From: Rheinheimera pacifica
GTDB taxonomy: Bacteria; Pseudomonadota; Gammaproteobacteria; Enterobacterales; Alteromonadaceae
DNA: 64,000 bases
Reading direction: 5' to 3'
NCBI RefSeq assembly: GCF_024809855.1
Contig: NZ_JANUEM010000006.1
Coordinates: 140,710 to 204,709 of the forward strand
The position numbers and the translations under genes are program-made. The notes beneath the pieces are model-generated. The model was given only the letters and a program-made list of their open reading frames with translations, did no database searches and was not told where the DNA came from. Positions 7,533 to 15,000 of this stretch are shown piece after piece (the stretch's first letter is position 1; every line of letters begins with the position of its first letter).

Positions 7533-8207
7533 TTAGCCCAGCAGCCATTGCTGCAACTGCGCCAGCGAGCTTACTTCTTTATGCGGCGTTACACCTTCGG
7601 GCCGCTCAGCGCTATGGCGGTTTAACCAGCAGGTGTCGATACCGGCGTTAATACCGCCTTGTATATCGGCATGCGGGTTATCACCTACCATTAAAATATG
7701 CTGCTTCGGCGGGTGGCCCATTAAAGCAAAAGCATGGTTAAAAATATCAATATGGGGTTTGGCTACACCAACCTGCTCTGAGATCACCAGCGGTGAAAAC
7801 ACATCAGCAAAACCGGTGCGCTCAAGCCTTACCTGCTGTAGCTCAGTAAAGCCATTGGTAATAATACCCATGTTTACCCGGCCTTTAAGCGAAGTAATAA
7901 GCTCGGCAGCGCCGGGTAGCGGGGTGCAAATATCTGCCATCGCCTGCATAAAGGCAGTGTTTAATGCACCGGCAGTTTGGCCGAGCTTTTCAGCCCAGGG
8001 CGTAAAACGGTTTATCTGCAGCTCACGCGCGCTAATTTCGCCCTGCTGGTATTGCTGCCACAGCGGCAGGTTAATGGATTGGTAATACTGGTATTCGTCT
8101 GCATTAAACTGATACTGCTGGCGGGAAAACATTAACTGTAACCCTTTGAAGGCATCAAAATGAAACAGGGTTTCATCGGCATCAAATAAAATCCACTGGT
8201 AACGCAC
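7533..8207 (-). CDS. yjjG: Pyrimidine 5'-nucleotidase YjjG (HAD family)
   Basis: A HAD phosphatase of 224 residues that removes phosphate from pyrimidine nucleotides, including non-canonical ones, in the cytoplasm. Motif I is WILFDADETLF, motif II IITNGF, motif III a lysine in VGVAKPHIDIF and motif IV MVGDNPHADIQGG. The frame is open further upstream, but AAGGGGG lies just before a GTG at 8207, and starting there gives VRYQWILFDADETL and the family length (about 225). Upstream residues do not resemble the family. Confidence 0.88.
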   Translation of the reverse strand: MRYQWILFDADETLFHFDAFKGLQLMFSRQQYQFNADEYQYYQSINLPLWQQYQQGEISARELQINRFTPWAEKLGQTAGALNTAFMQAMADICTPLPGAAELITSLKGRVNMGIITNGFTELQQVRLERTGFADVFSPLVISEQVGVAKPHIDIFNHAFALMGHPPKQHILMVGDNPHADIQGGINAGIDTCWLNRHSAERPEGVTPHKEVSSLAQLQQWLLG

Positions 8208-8426
8208 TAGTGCCCCCTTAGCAAAAAAATAACGCCATAGTTTACCAGCTTTAGCACTGGCTATACATGCTTTGGCTAATGGCGAGGCAGTTGTTACACC
8301 GGTTATAAACACTTACATTTTGTCGCTGGGCAGACCTTGCTAACAAGGTTATTCTTGCGCTGTATCAAAGTACGCAACGCAGCAGTTATATAGTATGCCG
8401 GTTGCGTGGTACCTTTAGTTGTATTC

Positions 8427-8465
8427 GACCGGCCAGAACCCCCAACCTTCCGGCTGGTCTTTTTT
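8427..8465 (+). terminator. Plus-strand terminator without an assigned gene
   Basis: GACCGGCC (8427-8434) pairs with GGCTGGTC (8452-8459), with one G-T pair, and is followed by six T on the plus strand. Both flanking genes run on the minus strand, so this hairpin does not serve them. It may end a small RNA that starts near 8325 (see findings), or it may be a remnant. The rest of 8208-8426 has no ORF of note. Confidence 0.5.
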
Positions 8466-8469
8466 ATGC

Positions 8470-9393
8470 TTAGTCAGCCAGTTGCTGCACAACGTATTCA
8501 CATAGCTGGTGGCTGCTAAATACCCGCCTGTTCTCTGTACTGTTAGTGCCGCCTTTTTGCAGTTGCTGTATAAATGCCTCCAACATACTAACAAAGCCGC
8601 GCTTATATAAAGTGTTGTGCCAGTCATGCTGCACCAGTTGCTGTAACTGATTAGCTCCAGCACTGTGCCCCTGCGCCAGGTTGTCAATTTGCCAGTGCTG
8701 ATTGTGGCTGTAGTATTCCAGCCGTTCCATATTAATGCCAGCCAGCCGGTTCATTGACACCGATACCGTAGTTTTACCCAACTGCCAATTTACCTGCACC
8801 GCACCAAGCAGTTTGTTGTCAGCCTGTTGGTTGTCAAACTGGCCGTACACCACAGGGGTAAAATTACCTTTGTTATGTAATACCGTGGCATAGTGGGCAA
8901 AATCGAGCAGATGAATAAAGTCATCATAAACAAAAGTACGTGCATCTGCCGGTAAATTGTAGCGGTGTTTCTGGTAATGCAACTGCACAGGCACGGCAGC
9001 CAAAGGTGGCTGATACAAGGGCACATAACGGCGGTTAAAACCAACAAACAATAACAGCTTACGCCGCTCGGCCAGCGCCAGTAATTGCTCACATTCAGCC
9101 AGGTTGTAACTGAGCGGTTTATCAATAAATACCGCAATACCGGCGTTAAGCAGGGTTGTTGCAATGCTAAAATGGCTGTCGGTGCTGCTGTGGATCATAA
9201 CAGCGTCAGGTTTGGCAACAATTAACTGCGTAAGCTCTGTGTAGCCTTCTTTAATACGGTATTGCTGCATAAGCTGATGCAACACTGCCGCCTGCCGGGT
9301 GCACAGCAGCGGTGTAATGCCCGGCATAGCCGCTATTAAAGGTAAGTAGGCTTTTTGCGCGATATCGCCAAGCCCCAGCAACGCTATTCTCAT
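8470..9393 (-). CDS. Gfo/Idh/MocA-family oxidoreductase, YceM/MviM-like
   Basis: A 307-residue NAD(P)-dependent oxidoreductase. The N-terminal Rossmann fold has IALLGLGDIAQKAYLP, AVMIHSSTDSHF and the family EKP-type motif as FIDKPLSYNL. FVGFNRRYVPLYQPP follows, close to E. coli YceM (MVGFNRRFAPLY). The C-terminal half is the substrate domain. The physiological substrate of YceM/MviM is unknown. Length agrees with the family (about 307). It is monocistronic as far as can be seen, with the start at 9393 and about 90 bases to the next gene on the same strand. Confidence 0.85.
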   Translation of the reverse strand: MRIALLGLGDIAQKAYLPLIAAMPGITPLLCTRQAAVLHQLMQQYRIKEGYTELTQLIVAKPDAVMIHSSTDSHFSIATTLLNAGIAVFIDKPLSYNLAECEQLLALAERRKLLLFVGFNRRYVPLYQPPLAAVPVQLHYQKHRYNLPADARTFVYDDFIHLLDFAHYATVLHNKGNFTPVVYGQFDNQQADNKLLGAVQVNWQLGKTTVSVSMNRLAGINMERLEYYSHNQHWQIDNLAQGHSAGANQLQQLVQHDWHNTLYKRGFVSMLEAFIQQLQKGGTNSTENRRVFSSHQLCEYVVQQLAD

Positions 9394-9485
9394 ACCGTAA
9401 CCTTGTGTGTTTTGTCTGACGCAAGGTTACGCTAAAGCAGTAAGCCGGAGCAAGTAAAGTACAAACCCCGGCCGCTATTGTTTTA

Positions 9486-10355
9486 TCACTGCTTTAATGG
9501 AATTTTGATATAGCTCACACCGTTGGGTTCCGCTTTAGGTAGCTGGCCGCCACGGATATTTACCTGTACCGAAGGATAAATCAGCCTTGGCACTGCCAGC
9601 GTTTTATCGCGGGCTTCGCGCTTTTGCACAAACTCCTGCTCTGGCGTATCGGCTTTAACATGAATATTCTGCGCTTTTTGCTCTGCCACACTGGTTTGGT
9701 ATTTTAGTTCGCGGCCATTTGGCTGATAGTCGTGGCATATAAAAATAGTGGTATCGTCCGGCAGCTGATAAATACGCTGGATAGAGCGATATAAAAGATG
9801 CGCGTCACCGCCGGGAAAATCACAGCGGGCAGTGCCGGAATCCGGCATAAACAACGAATCACCCACAAATAAATTACCGGCAATCAGATAACTGACACTG
9901 TCGTTGGTATGGCCTGGGGTGCTAATAACCTGCGCCGTTACCCCGCCAATACTAAATTGCTCATTATCAGCAAATAATTTGTCAAAATAGTCCCCTTTGG
10001 CCAGCAGTTCGTCATCATTTAGGTTAAATACCAGTTTAAAGGTTTGTTGTACTTTACGAATGCCTTCACCTATTGCGACCGGTGCGCCGGTTTTAACCTG
10101 CAAATAATGCGCTGCCGACAGATGATCGGCATGAGCGTGCGTTTCTAAAATCCACTCCACTTTCAGGTTTTTGGCAGTGACATAGGCTAGTATATTATCA
10201 GCGTCTGTCGTGCTGACGGCACCTGCGGCGGCATCGTAGTTCAGCACCGGGTCAATAATGGCTGCAGCCTTAGTGCTGATATCTGTAACTACATAGCTAA
10301 AGGTTGAACTGTCTTTATCAAAAAACATTTCAATATGCACGTTATTAGCAGCCAT
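9486..10355 (-). CDS. MBL-fold persulfide dioxygenase (ETHE1/Blh-like)
   Basis: A 289-residue metallo-beta-lactamase-fold protein. The metal motif is THAHADHLSAA, followed by STPGHTNDS, VGDSLFMPDSGTARCDFPGG and FICHDYQPNGR. This layout is that of ETHE1/Blh enzymes, which oxidise glutathione persulfide to sulfite using one mononuclear iron. GAGG lies 6 bases before the ATG at 10355 (MAANNVHIEMF), preferred over a GTG two codons earlier. It is divergent from the TauE - rhodanese - YeeE genes, which export or transfer the sulfur products, so detoxification of sulfide or persulfide is the likely job. Confidence 0.88.
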   Translation of the reverse strand: MAANNVHIEMFFDKDSSTFSYVVTDISTKAAAIIDPVLNYDAAAGAVSTTDADNILAYVTAKNLKVEWILETHAHADHLSAAHYLQVKTGAPVAIGEGIRKVQQTFKLVFNLNDDELLAKGDYFDKLFADNEQFSIGGVTAQVISTPGHTNDSVSYLIAGNLFVGDSLFMPDSGTARCDFPGGDAHLLYRSIQRIYQLPDDTTIFICHDYQPNGRELKYQTSVAEQKAQNIHVKADTPEQEFVQKREARDKTLAVPRLIYPSVQVNIRGGQLPKAEPNGVSYIKIPLKQ

Positions 10356-10407
10356 ACACACCTCGTAAATTAGAAAGCTCTAAATTTAATTGCAGCGTAG
10401 CGAAAAC

Positions 10408-10449
10408 CATTCTAGAATGCAATTCATGTTATAAGCATATTCCAATATG
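10408..10449. promoter_or_regulatory. Divergent sulfur-cluster promoter with two palindromes
   Basis: The 114 bases between the persulfide dioxygenase and TauE genes hold two perfect palindromes: CATTCTAGAATG at 10408-10419 and CATATTCCAATATG at 10436-10449. AT-rich palindromes here fit binding by a BigR/SqrR-type ArsR regulator, which in other bacteria controls exactly such gene sets. The regulator gene is not in the window, so the link is an inference. Confidence 0.5.
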
Positions 10450-10469
10450 TTATATAGGACAAATACATT

Positions 10470-11219
10470 ATGCTGGCCTTACTTGGTGCAATAGTAATTG
10501 GTTTAAGCCTGGGACTATTTGGCTCCGGCGGCTCTATCCTGACGGTACCGGTATTGCTTTACCTGCTGCATATGCCGCCTCAACTGGCTATAGCATCGTC
10601 GCTGTTAATTGTAGCGGGGATCAGCTTATTTGGCTCAGTGCGTAATGGTTTGCAACGGCTTATTAGCTGGCGCCATGTTATGTGGTTCGGTATTCCGGGT
10701 ATGGCCGGTACTTACGGCGGGGCCTGGCTGGGTACTTTAGTTGATGCCCGCTGGCAACTACTGGTATTCGCGCTTTTAATGCTGGTGGCTGCGGTAATGA
10801 TGTGGCGTACAAACACTGGCGAATCCGGCAATGGCAAAGTGTTTAAGCCGGTAAAAATTGTTATTGATGGCTTAATTGTGGGGGCAATAACCGGCTTTGT
10901 TGGCGTAGGTGGTGGCTTTTTAATCGTACCGGCACTGGTGCTGTTGGGCGGTTTAGCCATGCCGGTTGGTGTTGCTACCAGCCTGGTTATTATTGCCATG
11001 AAATCCTTTGTCGGTTTTGCTAAATACTATTGGGTGATGGCTGCAGACGGCGTCATATTTGACTGGAACATTATCGGCCTGATGATTATTGCCGGTATTG
11101 CCGGTAGCTACGTGGGTGCCGCCGTAGGCAAACGTTTGCCAAAACAACAGCTGCAACGCGCCTTTGCAGTGTTTTTAGTCATTATGGCGGTAATAGTAAT
11201 CTATCAATCTGTTATTTAA
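10470..11219 (+). CDS. TauE/SafE-family sulfite exporter
   Basis: A 249-residue inner-membrane protein with about eight hydrophobic segments. It shows both TauE/SafE half-repeats: GLFGSGGSILTVPVLLYLL near the N-terminus and GAITGFVGVGGGFLIVPALV in the second half. Members export sulfite or other sulfur anions. It begins the plus-strand unit, and 22 bases separate it from the rhodanese gene. In this neighbourhood it would remove the sulfite produced by the divergent persulfide dioxygenase. Confidence 0.88.
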   Translation: MLALLGAIVIGLSLGLFGSGGSILTVPVLLYLLHMPPQLAIASSLLIVAGISLFGSVRNGLQRLISWRHVMWFGIPGMAGTYGGAWLGTLVDARWQLLVFALLMLVAAVMMWRTNTGESGNGKVFKPVKIVIDGLIVGAITGFVGVGGGFLIVPALVLLGGLAMPVGVATSLVIIAMKSFVGFAKYYWVMAADGVIFDWNIIGLMIIAGIAGSYVGAAVGKRLPKQQLQRAFAVFLVIMAVIVIYQSVI

Positions 11220-11241
11220 TTTCAGCAAACAGGAGCATCAG

Positions 11242-11643
11242 ATGAAAACGTCACAGCAATTAATAGCTGAAGCCAAAGCGGGTATTAACGAAGTCAGCAT
11301 TGCTGATCTTAGCAATGCGCTTAAAGCCGATAACGAAACCATACTGATAGATGTGCGCGAACCGGCCGAATTCGCGCAACAGCATATCAGCGGCGCAATA
11401 AATTATCCGCGCGGCGTGCTGGAAATGAACATCCATAACCACCCTAAAGTAGCCGCCACTGGTTGCGAACCCCAAAATGCACTGCAACAGCTGGCACAAT
11501 ATCCGCTGTATTTGATCTGCCGCTCCGGTGGCCGTTCTGCGCTGGCGGCAGAAGCACTGCAGCGAATGGGCTTTAGCCAAATTTATTCTGTTGCCGGAGG
11601 TATGCAAGCCTGGCTTGATGCCGGCCTGGCAGTTAAGCAATAA
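11242..11643 (+). CDS. Rhodanese-like sulfurtransferase
   Basis: A 133-residue single rhodanese domain. LIDVREPAEFAQQHISGAINYP and the active loop LICRSGGRS, with its catalytic cysteine, are intact. The C-terminal SVAGGMQAWLDAGLAV closes the fold. Such proteins move sulfane sulfur, for example from thiosulfate or glutathione persulfide to a thiol acceptor. There is no signal peptide, so it acts in the cytoplasm. AGGAG precedes the ATG. Second gene of the sulfur operon. Confidence 0.88.
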   Translation: MKTSQQLIAEAKAGINEVSIADLSNALKADNETILIDVREPAEFAQQHISGAINYPRGVLEMNIHNHPKVAATGCEPQNALQQLAQYPLYLICRSGGRSALAAEALQRMGFSQIYSVAGGMQAWLDAGLAVKQ

Positions 11644-11655
11644 CAGGAGAGCCTG

Positions 11656-12060
11656 ATGGAAAACTTCACCCCGGTTGAGGCATTAATTGGCGGTGCCCTG
11701 ATAGGCCTTGGCGCGCTGATCTTATTTGTATTTTACGGCCGTATCGCCGGTATTTCAGGTATTGCCGGTTCAGCTTTATTTAGCCGCGACGGCCGCAGCT
11801 GGCGGCTGGCATTTTTGGCGGGTATTGCTGCCGGCCCAATATTAGTGGCTGCAATATTAACAGATTTTAGCTACGGCACACCCCAGCTTAGCTGGCAGGT
11901 TATTGTTGCTGGCTTATTAGTAGGTATTGGCACCGGCTGGGGCAGCGGCTGCACCTCTGGCCATGGTATTTGTGGCATCAGCCGTTTATCGCCACGTTCA
12001 GTTACAGCTACCGTGCTGTTTATGTTAAGCGGCATGCTGGTTGCCACGCTGTTGCATTAA
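11656..12060 (+). CDS. YeeE/YedE-type transporter half, first subunit
   Basis: A 134-residue protein with four hydrophobic segments. It carries GTGWGSGCTSGHGICG, the conserved cysteine/glycine signature of YeeE/YedE (DUF395) thiosulfate transporters. Full-length YeeE is about 350 residues. Here the function is split between this gene and the next, as in the PmpA/PmpB type. AGGAG lies just before the ATG, 12 bases after the rhodanese stop. It likely moves thiosulfate or another sulfane compound across the inner membrane. Confidence 0.82.
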   Translation: MENFTPVEALIGGALIGLGALILFVFYGRIAGISGIAGSALFSRDGRSWRLAFLAGIAAGPILVAAILTDFSYGTPQLSWQVIVAGLLVGIGTGWGSGCTSGHGICGISRLSPRSVTATVLFMLSGMLVATLLH

Positions 12061-12070
12061 GGAAACTATC

Positions 12071-12478
12071 ATGCCCGTTATTATCGCTTTTATTGCCGGG
12101 TTGCTGATGTCAGCCGGTATTGCTTATTCACAGATGATAGATCCAAACAAAGTACTGGGCTTTTTAACGCTGAATGCCAACTGGGACCCAAGTTTAATAT
12201 TGGTAATGGCCGCAGCACTGGTGGTGTACAGCAGCGGTTACTGGCTGTTTATCCGCCAAGGCAAACCCGTGTTTGCTGAAAGCTTTAACTTGCCCGGTAA
12301 AAAAGCGCTGGACAAACCGTTGCTTATTGGTGCTTTATTGTTTGGTGCAGGCTGGGGTTTAGCAGGTTATTGCCCGGGCCCGGCATTAGCAGCTGTCAGC
12401 TCTGGCAGCCATGGCACTCTGGCTTTTATTGCCGCTATGGTTGCAGGCTGGTTTATCAGCCGCAAACTGGCTATATAA
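12071..12478 (+). CDS. YeeE/YedE-type transporter half, second subunit (DUF6691-like)
   Basis: A 135-residue membrane protein with GAGWGLAGYCPGPAL, the second cysteine signature of the split YeeE pair. The start at 12071 follows AAGGAAAC and lies 10 bases after the previous stop. An open start 30 bases upstream overlaps the previous gene and has no Shine-Dalgarno. It ends the sulfur operon. About 108 bases follow before the chemoreceptor gene. Confidence 0.82.
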   Translation: MPVIIAFIAGLLMSAGIAYSQMIDPNKVLGFLTLNANWDPSLILVMAAALVVYSSGYWLFIRQGKPVFAESFNLPGKKALDKPLLIGALLFGAGWGLAGYCPGPALAAVSSGSHGTLAFIAAMVAGWFISRKLAI

Positions 12479-12586
12479 CAGGAGTTTGCGCCAGATCAAC
12501 AGCAAAAGCACAGCAATAGTCGCAGCTGGTAAAAGGCTATGTTATGCTAATTTCTATTAATATATTCTGGCAGGACTTGCGACCTT

Positions 12587-13804
12587 ATGGCTGGTTTTAC
12601 CTCTGTTTACCTGTTTATTGAACGCACTTTCTTTGGCACATTAAGCCGTAAAATTGTTGGTAATATCAGCTTTTTAGCGCTGTTCTTCCTGCTGGCACTG
12701 TACCTGGCATACCCGGCTTCCGGTGCTGACAGCCGCTGGTGGCTACTGCTGGTGCTTGGCGTAACAGCCTTTGGATTTACTATCGGCTATATGCATTACC
12801 TGATTGTACGGCCGGTTAAAGCGCTGGTATCGGCACTGCACGATACCAACCGTAAAGGCACCGACCTTAACCACCGCCTGCCCGCTTTTACTTATGATGA
12901 ATTTCGTACCCTGTCGGAAGAATATAACCAGTTTGTCAGCCAGTTGGGGGTATTGCTGGGTGACATTCACCAGCAGGCCGGTGAAACCCATTTAGTTAAC
13001 GAGCAAGTATCCGGGGCAGTAAAAAGCACCCGCAGCCATCTGCAGGATACCGAAAAACGTAGCGGCCAGATTCGCCGTGAAAGTGATGAAGTACTGCAAT
13101 ATCTGTCCGATATTGTGCAACATGGCGATCAGGTAGGCCAGGTATCTGGTGTGGCCGTAGATAAAGCCAAAGTAGCCAGTAACCAGATGCAGCAGCTTAC
13201 CGGCCAGCTATCAGGTATTGTTAAACTACTTAACAGCTTTGGCAGTACTATTAATGGTTTGCATAAAAACTCAGAAAATGTGCGGCAAATTTTGGTAATG
13301 GTAGAAAATTTTTCCGATCAAACCAACCTGCTGGCGCTTAATGCTGCAATTGAAGCTGCCCGTGCCGGTGATGCCGGCCGTGGTTTTGCCGTGGTAGCTG
13401 ATGAAGTGCGTACGCTGGCCGCTAAAGTAAATGATGCCACCAAGCAAATTTCCGGCTTTTTAAATGAAATGGAACAGCTGGTTGGAGAAACCCGCACTGA
13501 ATCACAAAGCCTTAACCAGCAGGCACAACAAGCGCAGCAGCAAATTGACAGTACCAGTGCTGAATTCAGCCAGTTACAACAAGAACTGCAACACGCGAAA
13601 AGCGGTATTCAAAACATTAATAGTACCGTACTGGAACTGGAGCAACGCTACCAGCAAACCCACCAGCATTTATCGGCTATTGAACAGGTAACCAGTGATG
13701 CCTATAACCAGATGGCCTCTATTGATCAGGCAGCTAAAGATCTGTTATCCGGCACCGCCCGTACTCAGCAGCAACTTGGGCGTTTTGCCCGCAACCAGCA
13801 GTAA
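12587..13804 (+). CDS. Methyl-accepting chemotaxis protein with no periplasmic sensor domain
   Basis: A 405-residue chemoreceptor. Two hydrophobic segments (about 25-43 and 50-70) are separated by only a few residues, so there is no room for a periplasmic ligand domain. A HAMP-like segment follows (about 70-125). The signalling hairpin contains [19 protein letters not shown] and [15 protein letters not shown], the invariant CheA/CheW contact region. Long Gln-rich coiled coils flank it. It could sense membrane state, redox or cytoplasmic signals like Aer or energy-sensing receptors. It lies alone between the sulfur operon and the RND genes. Confidence 0.88.
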   Translation: MAGFTSVYLFIERTFFGTLSRKIVGNISFLALFFLLALYLAYPASGADSRWWLLLVLGVTAFGFTIGYMHYLIVRPVKALVSALHDTNRKGTDLNHRLPAFTYDEFRTLSEEYNQFVSQLGVLLGDIHQQAGETHLVNEQVSGAVKSTRSHLQDTEKRSGQIRRESDEVLQYLSDIVQHGDQVGQVSGVAVDKAKVASNQMQQLTGQLSGIVKLLNSFGSTINGLHKNSENVRQILVMVENFSDQTNLLALNAAIEAARAGDAGRGFAVVADEVRTLAAKVNDATKQISGFLNEMEQLVGETRTESQSLNQQAQQAQQQIDSTSAEFSQLQQELQHAKSGIQNINSTVLELEQRYQQTHQHLSAIEQVTSDAYNQMASIDQAAKDLLSGTARTQQQLGRFARNQQ

Positions 13805-13923
13805 AAACGTTAAGCTGGCTATATTTGCTTACAGTTACATAGTTGCTGGTAGTTATAGCTGCCAGTATATTGCCCTGTAACGTTATACTGCTCTGAGTTT
13901 ATTGCTGCTGCCAAGGATTTTTC

Positions 13924-15000
13924 ATGTTTAAAAAGCTTTCTTTCTCCCCTGTTGTTATTGCTGTGACCTTAAGCCTGGCGCTTATTTTCTGGCTGCTTAG
14001 CGGCGACAATTACAGCACTAAAACAGATGCACCTGCTGAACAGCAAATTCCAGCTATTGAGTTGGCACAGGTAGAAGCACGCTGGTCAGATGCACAACCC
14101 TATCAGGCAAAACAAATTGCCCAGGGGCAGGTATTACCCTGGCGCGCAGTAAGCATTAAGTCGCAACGGGCTGGCACAGTTGACGCGTTGCTAAAGCAAC
14201 AAGGCGACACAGTTAAACAAGGTGACAAACTGCTGCGCCTGTCAGACGAAGGCCGTACCGCCTTACTGGCACAGGCACAGGCAAACCTGAAGCTGCGCAA
14301 AAGTGAGCTGGAAAGCGCCCGCACACTGGGAAAATCAAAGTTTTTGTCAGCAACTGAGCTAACAAGGCTGGAAAGCGAAATGGCTAAAGCGGAAGCCGAG
14401 TTGCAAACCGCCCGGCTTGCAGTGACACAAACAGAACCGGTAGCGCCGTTTAATGGTGTGGTAGATCGCCGCCATATTGAAGTAGGCGATTTAGTTCAAA
14501 CCGGCACCGAGCTGATGCAACTGGTGCAAATTGACCAGCTTAAAGTAACAGCGCAAATTCCGCAGCAACATATTTCGGCACTGAAGCCTGGCCAGAAGGT
14601 TACCTTACGTTTACTTGAAGGCCGTGAGCTAAACGGCGAGCTTAGCTTTATTAGCTACGCTGCCGATACAGCCACCCGCAGTTTTTATATTGAAGTAACG
14701 GTAGCCAACCCCGACCTGCTGCGTATCGCCGGTGGCAGCGCTACAGTTGAAATACAACTTGAGCCTGTGCAGGCACACCGGATCTCCCCTGCACTGCTGA
14801 GCCTGGATACCAGCGGCCATCTTGGAGTGTCAGTGGTAGACGAACAGCAACAGGTGGTGTTTTACCCGGTAGCAATATTAAGTGCCGATAACGACGGCGC
14901 CTGGGTGAGTGGTTTGCCACAGCGGGCACAAATTATTACCCAGGGCGCCGGCTTTGTGCGTGCTGGCGATAAAGTTGTGGTTGCCGGAGCCAAGCCATGA
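13924..15000 (+). CDS. RND efflux periplasmic adaptor (HlyD/MFP family)
   Basis: A 358-residue adaptor with one N-terminal membrane anchor and no lipobox. The lipoyl/barrel-sandwich half is VLPWRAVSIKSQRAGTVD, then a short coiled-coil hairpin (about 110-165) and the returning half TEPVAPFNGVVDRRHIEVGD. A beta-barrel domain follows. It links the inner-membrane pump to an outer-membrane channel. Its stop overlaps the start of the pump gene as ATGA, so the two are translationally coupled. No outer-membrane factor or regulator gene is adjacent. Confidence 0.9.
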   Translation: MFKKLSFSPVVIAVTLSLALIFWLLSGDNYSTKTDAPAEQQIPAIELAQVEARWSDAQPYQAKQIAQGQVLPWRAVSIKSQRAGTVDALLKQQGDTVKQGDKLLRLSDEGRTALLAQAQANLKLRKSELESARTLGKSKFLSATELTRLESEMAKAEAELQTARLAVTQTEPVAPFNGVVDRRHIEVGDLVQTGTELMQLVQIDQLKVTAQIPQQHISALKPGQKVTLRLLEGRELNGELSFISYAADTATRSFYIEVTVANPDLLRIAGGSATVEIQLEPVQAHRISPALLSLDTSGHLGVSVVDEQQQVVFYPVAILSADNDGAWVSGLPQRAQIITQGAGFVRAGDKVVVAGAKP

